A stretch of 64,000 nucleotides of DNA from Nageia nagi (taxonomy: Eukaryota; Pinophyta): the NCBI GenBank assembly GCA_050084985.1, contig JBITNC010000001.1:39060001-39124000 (forward strand). The letters run 5' to 3'. The position numbers were made by a program, and so were the translations under genes. Positions 44,900 to 57,060 of the stretch are shown here, piece by piece. The notes beneath the pieces were generated by a model. It was not told the origin of the DNA and did not search any database. It was given only the letters and a program-made list of their open reading frames with translations. Position 1 is the stretch's first letter. Every line of letters starts with the position of its first letter.

Positions 44900-45110
44900 G
44901 GTTAACTAGGTAGGTTTTTCCATAGCCATACTCTACTGACTACCCTTATGTAAAACATTTTGGTACTTTTAGAATATCTCTTATAATTGAAGAATAAATA
45001 AAATTCTTTATTTGCACCATAATTAATAATAATTTTAATCTTTTTATCAAACATTATACCTAAAGTTTGCATAGGTGTTGCTTGACCGTTCAAGTAAGCC
45101 TTTCTAACTA
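44900..45110 (-). pseudogene. Chromovirus aspartic protease remnant
   Basis: Minus strand: IMFDKKIKIIINYGANKEFY, corresponding to ilv......LfDSGAthSFi, with the DSG triad changed to NYG. In the expected place between gag and RT. Confidence 0.65.
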
Positions 45111-46320
45111 CTGCAAAGATTCTATATTCAGAAAAACTCTTCTTTTCTTGACATTTATTTGCAAAATGGTTAGGTCTATTGTAAACCCAATAGACTCTCT
45201 TATTTGGTCCTTGATTCTTATTTTGATAATTATCTCTTGGAGCATCATTCCTCTTTTCCTAAAAATTTTATTTTGTCTTTGATCATGATTTCCATTTTCT
45301 AAGTATTTTTCTTGTTATTGCCACCATTTCCATTATTTTTCTTTTAGGGTTGATTTTGAATTTGATTTTGATTTTTTTGAAATTTATTTCCTTTATACCT
45401 TTAATTAATTTATTATTTCTCCTTTTTCCATTTGAAAAACTCTTTATTATTCATATTTCTCATCTCTTGCTTCACATCTTCATTCAAAATGCTATAATTC
45501 ATAAAGGATCTTTTGGTTCCTAAGTTGCTTTCTTCCTAACATGCTAGATCATAAGATTTTTCTATATTTATAGTTTATGCATGTTTACTAATGTTTTGAT
45601 TATAACATCCAAACCTAGAATAAATCTATGAACCTTTAAGTCATTTTTATCCTCAGTTACATATTTTAACAATTTAATAAATTTCTAGTGATATTGTTCT
45701 ACTAACAAATTTTCTTACTGAAGGGTGTAAAATTCATCATACTTTTTAGAATAAAATTATTTGGTGATATATTGCTTCTTAAAATAAACAATGAAATCCT
45801 CCCACTTAAGCTTCACACCTTGGATCTTTTGTTTATCTTTGTAGGAATTCCACCATTGCAAGGTGGGTCTAGAAAAGTTCATCACACCCCAAGTAGTTTG
45901 AGCTTTGAAAGAAATATTTTTCATGAAGTATGTCTCCATGTATTTCAACCAATTCTCATCATCTTCACCTACATATTTTCCATTAAATATTACAACTAGA
46001 AGCTTCTTTAAATCTTTTGTAATTTTTTATTCTACCTTAGACCTTATAGGATCAACAATATTATTACCAACCCTTTCCTCATTATCATCAACATTATTTT
46101 GATTATTGAGCATTTTCATTCTATTCATAAATGTTTCCAACATTTCATGTTACTTTTCCAATTGCTCTTACAATCTTAAAATGGTAGCATTTTTAGTTTG
46201 AGCTCTTGATGTTTCCTTATTCCTATTAATTTGGAAAACATTTCCCTGGGAATGTGTTTGGTTGGAATTCCTTCGTGAAGCATTCCTTGTATTAGTGGCC
46301 ATGTCTATTAAAAAAGGACA
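45110..46320 (-). pseudogene. Chromovirus gag
   Basis: 45757-45948 encodes KYMETYFMKNISFKAQTTWG and NFSRPTLQWWNSYK, like the gag core (A...l.g.A..WW......). It has an N-terminal region towards 46300 and an Asn/Lys/Gln-rich stretch at 45260-45420, where a zinc-knuckle and basic tail would lie. Most of the frame is broken. Confidence 0.7.
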
Positions 46321-46388
46321 TAAAAGGTTTAAGTTAGGTTTATACAAATGTTTTATTTTTAGGAAGCATTTTTCCCTATGACACTAAT

Positions 46389-46400
46389 GCTCTAATACCA
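46389..46400 (-). other. Primer-binding site of the nested chromovirus
   Basis: Minus strand TGGTATTAGAGC, one C-to-T change from the initiator-Met PBS TGGTATCAGAGC. Confidence 0.85.
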
Positions 46401-46407
46401 AATGAAA

Positions 46408-46698
46408 TGTCCATCTAATTCTACCTAAAAAGTAAGTACATTTTTTTTGTACACATCCATAATCACATTTAAATTCTTTTATTAAAAATAGGCTTTGGCA
46501 ATTACACTTTTGAGTTTAGATTAGTCATTGTATATGACCCTCAAGTGAATGAAGTTGATTGAACCCATAAATTCCAAGTCACTAGTATCTTTTTTTTCGA
46601 ACATATCCCTATCTTGTTTAGTTAGCACTTGTAGTTATAACATCTCCAATGCTAGAACTACCATATACCATTCATGACCTTTGGGTTCTTCTTAAGGA

Positions 46699-46737
<39 letters not shown>

Positions 46738-48520
46738 GTGTGTGTGTGTGTGTATTTGTAATATATATATACACACACACACATACAAATAATTTTTTAT
46801 TTAAAATGACAAATCGAGGGTGGGATCCAAAGTGCACCACAATCCCCAGATCCTCACCCCCGATGACTATAATAATAAAGGAAGGGGTGTTGATGCATTA
46901 CATGTCGCACTTAACCTCCCCACCTCACATTTTAAATAGCCGATGGGGCTAAGGTAAGGTTGGCCACCACAATGCCCTCCTCTCCTCTTAGACTTCCACT
47001 TAGGCTATAAGCCATAAATAATTTTTTCATTAACATAGGAATTTTTATATACTAATAAGATAATTATTACTCACCAAAAAGATAAACATAAAATTAAATT
47101 TAAATTACCATTGTATCTTTAAACTAAAACTAAATTTAATAAAATACAAATGCAATATTTTTATTTTACATAAATTTGATAATGCACATTATATTTTAAA
47201 ATTTAATTTGAATTTAACATAACACATTTATTTTTTGAAAGCCTAATGAATGCATTTTTTTACTTGTCTTAGAAAGTTTTGGAAGACTATTAAAGCTTCA
47301 TATGAACTATTTCTCATCCATTTTGACTGGGTTCTTATCCAATATAAGGGCTAATTTATCCAAAAACCCCAATTTATGTTCAACCCAAGAACTAACATTG
47401 AGTGCATTTTCAGAAAATAACCTAGAATGTATTTCCATATACCCATCCTTGGATTACAACACAAAATATTTTTTTTCAAAATTTAAATATATAAATAAAG
47501 TGTGACCTAGAATGCAAATTGAAGTTGATAAAAATGTTGCAAATTTTGTGTTTCAATGATATCCATAAACTAAAATGCATTATTGTATGAAAAGGATCTA
47601 TTATTTCTTAAAAATCATAAATACCCAAAAATATTTTTTATTCTTGTATTCTAGTAACAATCAAATTTCCTTTCAAAAAATAAATAAAAACTAGGATGCA
47701 TAGAGAGAACCTAAAATTAGCAAGCAATTTTATTTTGTATTTATCTCTCCCAACAATGCAAGCTCAATCCAAACCCAATAGTGTGCAAGCTTCAAAAAAC
47801 ATTCCCAAAATCCACACCATGCAGCATAAAAAAATAAGTATTTTGTAGTTGCAAAAAAAATGTTAGGGTTGCAGTTGCAAAATGAGAGAAAAACTAGAAC
47901 AACTAGTTAACTTTAGGTTTAGTATTGTACATTTTAAAAAACTAACTTTTAAAATAATTAAAATACAACATACATTTTGGATACTTAGTTTAATCTATAA
48001 ACTATTATATATCTAAAATATTAATATCATTTACTCTAGATAATTAAATTATTTAAATATCTAGATATTAATAAAACTAATTAAATATGTTTTTTTTTGG
48101 TATTAATTGTTTATTTCCATTTTGTAGCTCCAAGTAATTAACCAAAGGTAAGAAAAATACACACATAACCATGTAGCATAAGGGAAAAATAGAGCTTTTT
48201 TGCCAAAAAAGTAATCTCCTAGCTCTCATTCACATAACATAATAAAATTTCTAGATGGATTCATACATCCCTTATGGGTTGAGGCATCATCGTCATGACC
48301 ATTTTACATCCAATCAAGGGATACACTCACTTGGGCACCTTTTCTTGTAAACACATCAATTCCAAGTAGTATCAAATTCATAAGAGTATATGAAATAATC
48401 ATTCATAGTAATGCAATAATGCATAAATAAATGATCTCATAAATATATTTCAAACATAAGCTTACTTCTCATAATATTGTTATAAATGCATAAAATAGTC
48501 TTAAGGGGAGGATTACTACA
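46408..48520 (-). mobile_element. 5' LTR of the nested chromovirus
   Basis: TG at 46408 to CA at 48520, about 2.1 kb, identified by homology at both ends with the split 3' LTR. It contains (AT)n/(GT)n microsatellites at 46701-46792. Around 46815-46990 lies a C-rich conserved block (GACAAATCGAGGGTGGGAT...) shared with 33020-33260. No coding region; the ORF at 46674-46952 spans the microsatellite. Confidence 0.75.
46701..46792. repeat. (AT)n(GT)n...(AC)n microsatellite
   Basis: AT run 46701-46734, GT run to about 46753, then an AT run and an AC run to 46786. Confidence 0.9.
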
Positions 48521-49146
48521 ACAATAGTAGTAACATCACTTATGATATCAATCCATAGCATCCTTCATTAGTAAAAATTAGTCTTGACATCTCAAATTCA
48601 TAGAAAACATTACACTTGATTTGGATAGCAGCCATCTAAATTTTGATAGAGTTTGTGGGAAGCCTTAGATATCAAAGAACATTCCTAATTCTCACACCAT
48701 ATGGAGGGACAACTCTGCTAATTTTTATGATTATTTCTTAAACACATTTTTATCTCTTCAAAATATACTTAATTGGGAAGGTGCAAAGTGAAAAAAAAAA
48801 TTGCCAAAAGATTGCTTTAAATAACTATAAACAAGGGCAACAATATTTCTACAAGTTATGATAGCATTTGCATTATAAAATAAGGTCAAAATCATATCTT
48901 ATAGCAAAGAATAGCCAAGACATCACCTCATATTTTTATGATGGTTTTGAGAACTTAGCAACCATTGAAGACATACTACACATACCAATAAAGGAAATAA
49001 TTAAGGGTCACTTATGTTTATATATGGGCCAACAAGATGTGATGTTTCTAATGACAACCTTTTCCACTACTCTAAAAACCATAGACTTTTTAGCGAATCT
49101 TCACTTTTGATTACAAGACCAAAGGATAGGTTTATGATTCACATAT
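48521..49146. other. Spacer between two LTR elements
   Basis: Non-repetitive AT-rich DNA. One 80-codon plus-strand ORF (48868-49110, ending STTLKTIDFLANLHF) has no recognised domain and could be chance or old transposon gag. Confidence 0.4.
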
Positions 49147-49982
49147 TGTAGACATCTAAAAATGACATCTATTTTGATAAATAAAAGAGAGGGATAAAAT
49201 TTTAGGCAAACAATTAAATTTTGCCAAAGTTTATCAGTCACTAGTAATTTTGCACATTCATCGATGATCATATTCAATCGCTTACGCTCGATGGGTAGTC
49301 ACTCGTGATCTTATAAATAAAAAACATAAAGAAAAAAATAGAAAAATTAAGTGCCCAAGGAAATAAACTAATAGATCAAGGATGATTCATTCCTAATCCT
49401 ATGCTTTGCTTGCACAAATTTAATCCATGACAAGGTTGGATGAGATTTTTCATCCAGAATTGCCTTCCAAAATAACAACTAATGTTGCCTTAGAAAATCT
49501 ATAAACAAGATCCTTTCCATAGAGAGAAAGGGAGGGACATTGAAATTAACCTTACTCTATTGAATTTGAGCTAGATTATTGAGTAAATTTTACTTTACTA
49601 TTTTACTTACATAAATGTTTATTTTATGTTACTTAATATAATCTTAGAGCATGAATAGGTATGTTTGATGAGTTATTGGTTTGTGCATGTGCAAAATTCC
49701 AATATTAGCAACTAATTAAAGTAAAGAAAAGCTAAGGAATAGCAAGGAAGAAGCTATCAGAATCCTTCTAGTTGGAGGTTCAATAAAATGATATTTGGAG
49801 CTTGAAGACATCAGCAAAGAAGGGCCTACAAGAGGCCTATATTATGCATTGTATTGAAGCCCTCCATTGCAAGGTAATTTTGTAATTAAAACTAAGGTTT
49901 ATTTAGAGATCAACAAATAATTTTCATTATTTGTGATAGCTTTTATTTTTGCATGCTTGTAGGGTTGATTTTCAAGTAAACA
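49147..49982 (+). mobile_element. Tat-like LTR (first direct copy)
   Basis: TGTAGACATC to AAGTAAACA, 836 bp. Homologous over its length to 54195-55015 and, more distantly, to the minus-strand LTR at 1413-2247. A TATA-like TCTATAAACAAGATCC lies near 49498. Followed by TTTTAGAGCTAGAAGGAGG, the same PBS-like site as at 1393-1412 but with TGG changed to TAG. Confidence 0.88.
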
Positions 49983-50169
49983 TTTTAGAGCTAGAAGGAG
50001 GACACTCACATACAAGCTATATAGAAAACAAGGCATAAGGGGTATTTTTTACTATTTATATTTCATTTTTTATCTCTTGTGTTTGTGGAATCATTACTAA
50101 AACTCATACTATTTGCTATTTCCTATTCTTTATTTTCTATCAGAGTGATAATTGATGATCTTCATTAGC

Positions 50170-50296
50170 TGCCAGTGATTTGTATGAAAATGCCTATGAC
50201 TTTTACTAAAATGCCAATGAATTTGATTGAAATGCCATGGACATGTATTGAAATGCTAGCAATTTATACTAGATCACCAGTGACTTTATGTGAAAA
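50170..50296 (+). repeat. 21-bp minisatellite in the leader (6 units)
   Basis: Six units of 21 bp starting TGCCAGTGATTT, TGCCTATGACTT, TGCCAATGAATT, TGCCATGGACAT, TGCTAGCAATTT and CACCAGTGACTT. Homologous in core and position to the 20-bp array at 1150-1272 (opposite strand). Confidence 0.88.
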
Positions 50297-50869
50297 TTTG
50301 AAAACATCATCAACTCAAAAAACAAGGTATAAGTTTCAACTTTTGTGAATCTTGAAAGTGTAAAATGGGAATTAAAAAATGAAAAATGGAAAAGAACCCC
50401 TTGTTTGTGATTTCTTTTTCCTAGATTGCATATAGGAAGGGTAGATGTATGATTAGGGAATATGCATTATTCATTTGCTTTATTTGAATAAATTATATGA
50501 ATTTTTTATCTTTGAGGGCTTTGAGAATGAAAAATAAAATCACTTAATACTTTCTTTTATATCCACATATGCTTTCTCTTTGCATCAAAAGGCGACCTTA
50601 GATGATCAAAATGGGTATAGCGGGAAAGGATTAAATGAATTCTTTTTTCCTTTTTTCACTCTCTATCACTAAAATTGATAAAGAATTTTCACTAAGTCAC
50701 TTCTACACTTGAAAGGAGGATTTAATTTTCACTTAAAAATGAAATAAACATAAAATCAATTTACCAAGGTAAAGGTAAACTCAAAACACTTTAAGGTGGT
50801 TAATTTACTGAGTGGATGCTTTTCCTTTCACATTAATACTCTTCGATGGTGCACCTCATTACTTCAAAA

Positions 50870-51125
50870 TGAGTTTGAAGGAAAATAACTTGAAGGGGGG
50901 TTAAAGAACTTAATTTAAGGAAATTTATTACACAATAAAACCCTTTCTATCTACCTAACCACTCTATAAGGAGGTCAAAGGATTGTGACTTGAAGGGGAG
51001 TTAAAGAACCTCATCTAAAGAAATTTATCTCACATTAAAAATATTCTTATCTACCTTACCACTCCAAAAGGAGGTTGAAGGAATGTGACTTGAAGAGGGG
51101 TTAAATAATTTCACTAAGTCATTTT
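50870..51125 (+). repeat. 100-bp tandem repeat in the leader (3 units)
   Basis: ACTTGAAGRGGRGTTAAA starts at 50888, 50988 and 51088, exactly 100 bp apart, with CTACCTWACCACTC and AAGGAGGT blocks between. Inverted copies lie at 55500-55760. Confidence 0.9.
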
Positions 51126-51940
51126 TGTACTCAAAAGGAGTAAATGAATCTCATTAATTTTTTGTTAAAGAATCACACTAAGTGGAAAATGAATTTCATG
51201 GGTTAGATCAAGAATCATTAATTAAAACACTACTTTTTCACATTAAATAAAATATAATCAAAGGACATGTATGTTGGGTTGGGTTGTAGTTATCATGAGT
51301 TCTTTTATTTTAAATATATATGCATAAGAAATTTTAAAAAATAAACATCAATGAGTTGGAAGTGATGACCAACCATTGATTCTATATTGCTTATGCACCC
51401 ACCAACCACACTATAAGCCATAGAGCCAAACTTGGAGATGAATACCAACTTCTAGGGTAAAAGTTATTATTTTCTACTAGTTGACTATAAATAAGAAGGC
51501 TATTCTTGGATTCCATTGTCAAGATAGTCTTCAGCAGCATGCCTCGAGCCCATTGCACTAAGGGGACCATTTTAGATATCAAGCTGAGACTTTGCCATTG
51601 ATTACCTATAGGATTATAGCCTACCTTTATTTAAACACTTGACTAGAAAGAAAAAATATAGGAAAATTAACAAAAAATAAAATAAATAATTCACATCATT
51701 TATTAAAGAAAAAATAACTTAATTTATCAAACAAAATTAGACAACATGATCATGTCATGAAGGTGAGTTATAAATAGGTTGTTTGTGCATATATTTGATT
51801 TTTCTTGATAATATAAAGTCAAAATAAAATATAATTGTTATGAATGATGTATGTTATATTTTCCTTGCCTAATCAAAAATTAAAACCAAAACAAAAATTG
51901 AAAAGAGTAGGGTTCTAAAAACAACAAAAGAGAATAGTTA
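51126..51940 (+). other. Leader of the Tat-like element, no coding signal
   Basis: Remaining untranslated leader between the tandem repeats and gag. No gene is seen; a minus-strand ORF at 51391-51582 has no recognised domain. Confidence 0.4.
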
Positions 51941-51949
51941 ATACTCATT

Positions 51950-53640
51950 CTCAAATGGCTTATCAACAACAAGAGCCATATGGTGAGATCTATCAAGATG
52001 AAAAACCTAGTCATAGGTCTCATAGATCTACTAGAGAAATATCAAGGAGAGTGACTCCTTAAGAAACAAAATATACCTTAAATGAAGTAAGACAATGTTT
52101 AACTCAGTTAAGAATTCCTCATTCTTCTCATGCTCATAGTCTTCCCCTAGACACCAATAGGTAATGAGGAAGAAGTCATCTCAAGGACTACTACTCCATC
52201 ATGAATGCATTCATATTATGCCATCTTGCAAATGGTTCCTTTTAAACCAAAACATGATCACATTATGTGCTATCTACTATATGGACATCTTGTCCAATCC
52301 TATATAAGACAAGATGACTATACTCCTACCATCTCTAGAAGGATGAATGAGTTCGATGATAGAGTTTTGATACATATGAATACTCTTGTACTTGAACCAA
52401 GAAGCCATGCTAGGGTGTATAATGATGCTTATTATATTTTAAAAAATAATACACCTACCCCTTGGAATAGTTATGCTTCTTCTACCATGAGTTATGTGGA
52501 TCCTAGTACCACTTATACTACCCCAAGAACTAGTCATAGGATCCCTAAATAAAGACATAGGAGAAATCTTGATCCTTAAGATATAAGGTAGGAAAAATAC
52601 CATTTTAAGTATCTAGGTAAAATAAAAATTAGGAACAACTTCAAAATGACCAACAAATCATTTCATACAAATTGAATCCATAAAAACTAAACTAACCTAG
52701 AATATTAGGACAAGATCCATGTTTGCAAACACAACCTGTGTTTCACGCATACCAAATCAAAACACCTCTAGGACAAGATCACAAATAATAGGTTTAAACT
52801 TAGATGGAGAAAGGCCTAATTAGAAAATAGTAGATAATAGGAATTTACCACCTAGTGTAAGATCCTTATCTCCCAAGGTAATAAAAATCATAAAAATCAA
52901 GACCATTATTTACCTAAAAAAAGGGAGTTTTTATGTGAATAGCAACTTCGAAGGCCCCCTTTTCCTTGATCTAGACATGAAGTTCAAAAAAATCATTTTC
53001 TTAAACCTTTATATCAATGGGGGCAATGTAAATTACCTCTGCATCAACCACCCCTACCTACTCCACCATTTAATAAAAATTATTATGATAATCAAAAACC
53101 ATCTAGAAAAAGTTATTAATCACTTTCAACAAATAGACAAAGAGAAGGTAATAGGGACAATAAAAAGCCCATTGTTCCCACATAATTGAATAATGATTTT
53201 TATGAGTGGTTAATGGAGATTGAGAAAATGTTATGCCAGCAAAATAAGCATAAAATCTCTTATAAAATAATTTGTAATGATCCCATACACCATAGTGTTC
53301 CTAAGACTAATATCACTTTCGACTTTGAGATTCCAAAAATTGAATCTTTCAAATGAAAGGAGGAGCCTAAAGAATATCTAAGGCATTTTAAATATTCAAG
53401 TTATGTAATTTCTAACAATAATGCTTTAATATTACATATCTTTCATATGACACTTTCTAGGTAAGAAATAAATTGGTATAACAACTTAATAGAACATAGC
53501 ATCATAACATATACACAGTTGGCTAATTTATTCTTAGAACACTTTAGGATAAATATCAAAAATAATATAAAACCATTAAAAACCATAAAAAATTAAATAA
53601 TTTATGTGTCAAAGATAAAATCACTATGATTTCTTCACTT
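51950..53640 (+). pseudogene. Tat-type gag, N-terminal half
   Basis: Begins near MAYQQQEPYGEIYQDEK (51955). Later frames give the gag core: ITFDFEIPKIESFK, EPKEYLRHFKYSSYVISNNN, ALILHIFHMTLSR, INWYNNLIEHSIITYTQLAN and LFLEHFRINIKN. This matches the retrotransposon gag pattern (F.YDG.gDP..hl..f...M.......lm.r.Fp.sL.g.A..Wy..L...si.s...L...F...F). The frame ends at about 53590, where the gag C-terminal half should start. That half is not here but at 58.03 kb. Confidence 0.75.
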
Positions 53641-53649
53641 TTACACTTA

Positions 53650-54194
53650 ATTTAGAGTTGAGGGTTTTTTTAAAAAAATTAAGACTCTTGGGTAACTTTG
53701 AATTTAAAAAAATGACCCTTCTTTTAATAGAAAAAAAGATAGGATTTGATATGATTAAAATTGTTGAATGAACTTTTGTGCAAGATCATCAAGTAACCTA
53801 TCTACTAGGACAAAAGAAAAATGATTAAAAGTTGTATTCATAAGAGATATTCTTTATCACATGTTGGCTATGGCATATGCCTAATGGCTAAGACTCCATT
53901 CGTAACCTACCAACACAGCATAATAGTATACTGGTAATTGCCTAAGTTATGCCTTGCACTACAATCCTTTATTGTTTTCAAAATGTGTCAAATGCAAAAG
54001 ATTAAAAAATGAATTTAGTCATAATCCAATCACTAAAATTCAACTTATTCATAGAGAATGAGTTAGTTCAAAACCTTGACTTAAGATCAACAAGTACAAG
54101 TCAAAGACTTGATTGCATCCCCTTTCAGATAGGCTTAGTTTTTTGAAATAATCTCCACCTATAAAATGTTGGATATTTCAGAAAAGAGGCAAAA
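53650..54194 (+). other. Short 3' region before the second LTR
   Basis: Non-coding; the last bases CAGAAAAGAGGCAAAA before TGTAGACACC form a plausible polypurine tract. Protease, RT and integrase are absent, so the LTR pair encloses a deletion derivative. Confidence 0.5.
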
Positions 54195-55015
54195 TGTAGA
54201 CACCTAAAAATGGCCTCTCTTTCAATAAATAAAAGAGAGGGATAAAATTTTAAGTAAACATTAAATTTTACCAAAGTTTATCGATCGTTGGTGATTTAGC
54301 ACAAATGTTGATGATCATATCCAATCATTAGCACTTGATGGGTAATCACCAATGATCTTGTAAAAAAAAAAAAACAAAGAAAAAAATAGAAAAATTAGAC
54401 ACCCAAGGAAATAAGCTAATGGATTAGGGATGAGTCATCCTTGATCCTATGCTTTCCTTGCACAATTTAATCCCTAACAAGGCTAGATGAGATTTTTCAT
54501 CCAACCTTGCCTTCCAAAATAGCAACTAATGTTGCCTTAGAAAATTTATAAATAAGATCTTTCCCATAGAGAGAAAGGGAGGGATAGTGAAATGCAACCT
54601 TACTCTACTAAATTAGAGCTAGATTATTGAGTACATTTTAGTTTACTTTTTTACTTACATACATGTTTATTTCATGTTAATTAATATAATCCTAGAGCAT
54701 TAATACATATGTTTGATGAGCATTATGCATGTGCAGGATTCCAAATTGATTAAAGCAAAGAGAATCCAAGGAATAGCCAGGAAGAAGCAATCAGAATCCT
54801 TCTTATTGTAGGTTCAATCAAATGACATTAGGAGCTTGAAAATATCAATAAAGAAGGGCATCCAAGAGGCCTATATCATGCATTGTATTGAAACCTTCCA
54901 TTGTGAGGCAATCTATAATTAAAAATAAGGTTTATTGAGATATCAATAAAGAATTTTTGTTGGTTATGATAGCTTTTATTTTTACATGCTTGCAGGGTTG
55001 ATTTGTGAGTAAACA
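54195..55015 (+). mobile_element. Tat-like LTR (second direct copy)
   Basis: 821 bp, TGTAGACACC to GAGTAAACA, aligning with 49147-49982 throughout. TATA-like TTTATAAATAAGATC near 54546. No 5-bp duplication matches the flank of the first LTR, so the right side has probably been rearranged. Confidence 0.88.
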
Positions 55016-55062
55016 TTTGGACAAGATTGCACCAATTTCAAGATGAGATTGTTATAGAATTT
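55016..55062 (+). other. Gag-derived spacer between tail-to-tail LTRs
   Basis: AGATTGCACCAATTTCAAG and the following 22 bases align to 58056-58091. They translate to RLHQFQDEIVIEF against RLQQLQDEIVIDF in the gag of the downstream element. It is thus a scrap of gag, not leader. Confidence 0.7.
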
Positions 55063-55500
55063 AGTTTACTAAAAAATCAAACCTATAAGCATGCAAAAAC
55101 AAAACCTATAACAACCAACAAAAAATCTTCATTTATCTTTAAATAAACCTTAGTTTTAATTATAGATTACCTCACAATACAGGGCTTCAGTATAATGCAT
55201 AATATAAGCCTTTTGGAGGCCCTTCTTTGCTAATGTCTTCAAGCTTTAGATGTCATTTGATTGAACCTACAACAAGAAGGATTATAATTGCTTCTTACTT
55301 GTTATTCCTTGGTTCCTCTTTACTTTAATCAATTGCAAGTCTTGGAATCTTGCACATGCACAAACTAATAGCTCATTAAACATACATGTTCATGCTCTAA
55401 GATTATATCAAGTAACATGAAATAAACATGTATGTAAGTAAAAATACTAATATGAAATGTACTCAAAAATTTGGTTTGAATTCAGTAGAGGAAGGTTGCA
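55063..55500 (-). mobile_element. Inverted 3' part of a Tat-like LTR
   Basis: The reverse complement matches the terminal half of the LTRs at 49147 and 54195, from GGAGGGACAATG to the end. It is truncated at its 5' side, where leader sequence abuts at a shared GGAGGG. Confidence 0.85.
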
Positions 55501-56610
55501 TTTCATTGTCCCTCCTTTTGGAGTGGTAAGGCAAATAAGAATAGTTTTAATGTGAGATAAATTTCTTTAGATGAGGTTCTTTAACTCCCCTTCGAGTCCC
55601 AATCCTTCAACTTCCTTATGGAATGGTAAGGCAAATGGGAAGGGTTTTAATGTGTAATAGGTTTCCTTAAATTAGGTTCTTTAACCCCCCTTTGAATTAC
55701 TATCCTTCAACCTTATTTTGAAGTAATGAGGCAAACCAACGAAGAGTATTAATGTGAAAGGAAAAGCACCCACCTAGTAAATTAATGAACTTAAAGTGTT
55801 TTGAGTTTACCTTTACCTCGATAAATTGATTTTATGTTTATTTCATTTTTAAGTGAAAATTAATTCCTCTTTCCAAGTGCAAAAGTGACTTAGTGAAAAT
55901 TATTTACCAATTTTAGTGATAGAGAGTGAAAAAAGGAAAAAGAAATTCATTTACTCCTTTCCCACTATACCCATTCTGATCATCTAAGGTCACCTTTTAA
56001 TGCGAAGGGAAAGAAAGTATTAATTGATTTTATTCTCATTCCCAAATCCCTCAAAGATAAACAATTCATATAATTTATTCAAATAAAGAAAATGAATAAT
56101 GCATATTTCATAATCATACATCTACCCTTCCTATATGCAATCTAGGCAAAAGAAATCACAAATAAGGGGTTCTTTTCCTTTTTTCAATTTTTAATCCCTA
56201 TTTTACTCTTTTAGGATTCATGAAAGTTGAAACTTATACCTTCTTTTTTGAGTTGATGATGTTTTCAAATTTTCACATAGAGTTGTTGGTAATCTAGTAT
56301 AAATTGCTAGTTTTTCAAATAAATCACTAGCATTTCAATACATTTCCATGGCATTTCAATCAATGTTGCTAGTGTTTATGTAAAAATCATTGGTGTTTCC
56401 ACACAAATTATTGGCACTTGATGAAGATCATCGATGATCACTTAGATAGAAAAGAAAGAATAGGAAATAGAAAATAGTACAAGTTTTAGTAATGATTCTA
56501 TAAGCATAGAAGAAAAAAATGAAATATAAATAGTAAGAAATACCCACTTCACCTCATTTTTTATATAGCTTATATTATTTTTTAGTGCTAACTTAGAGCT
56601 CTCATTGCTC
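55501..56610 (-). mobile_element. Inverted leader of a Tat-like element
   Basis: Reverse complement of leader sequence like 50040-51070, including about two and a half 100-bp units (55500-55760), the GGTCACCTTAGATGATC block (55975-55995) and the 21-bp minisatellite (56290-56430). At the far end CTATATAAAAAATGAGG corresponds to the leader start after the PBS. Confidence 0.85.
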
Positions 56611-57060
56611 CTACCCCACCATCCAAGCGTTTGACCCTATACCTCCATTTTTATGATTCATTTAAATCATAATGCCACCATAAGGATGATCTACACTGCA
56701 TAAGAGGCCCATGAGGGAAGAGGTAGGTTTTAAAACACCCCTTTCAATTTTTTGCTTATTAATCTATTTTTACTCCATTTTCAAAAAAAATAGAAACTAT
56801 AGGATGCTCACAAATAGGTCTTTTGTGTTTTTTTAATTGTTCATTTTTTAGATTAGATTTATTTTTTGATTTTTTGTACAAATTTTAAAACCTTTACCAT
56901 GATCATCAGCTAGAGCTAAAGGATTTTAGGATCACCAGCATTCAAGTATCAAACATTGGCAATTCTAGACCCTAATCATCTGATCATTAGTGTTTGCACT
57001 TTTTTGGGTTTTTTTAACTTACTTTATCATTAATTATTATTAGGTTTGAGACATATTCAT
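56611..57060. other. Spacer with further minisatellite-like motifs
   Basis: No ORF. At 56900-57000 ATCATCAGCTAGAG, ATCACCAGCATTCAAG and AACATTGGCAATTC resemble the 20-21-bp family on the plus strand, suggesting leader sequence of the downstream element. Confidence 0.4.

Larger units (their letters stand above)
31411..48520 (-). mobile_element. Nested minus-strand Ty3 chromovirus locus
   Basis: On the minus strand: 5' LTR (48520-46408), PBS, gag, protease, RT, RNase H, integrase, polypurine tract and 3' LTR (from 39355). The LTR pair is recognised by shared sequence at both ends: 46408-46700 with 31411-31715, 46795-47145 with 32998-33412, and 48440-48520 with 39258-39355. A LINE splits the 3' LTR and a copia-derived insertion splits the integrase C-terminus. 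Without the insertions the integrase frame rejoins correctly. The target duplication of the outer element is not recognisable. Confidence 0.8.

Noticed and set aside
48868-49110. 80-codon ORF that could be a small host gene
   Set aside because: No recognisable domain, no supporting exon structure, and it is wedged between two LTR elements; not enough evidence to call it.
50870-51125. Possible CRISPR-like or regulatory array of regularly spaced repeats
   Set aside because: Units are 100-bp head-to-tail repeats in a retrotransposon leader in eukaryotic DNA, with no unique spacers.
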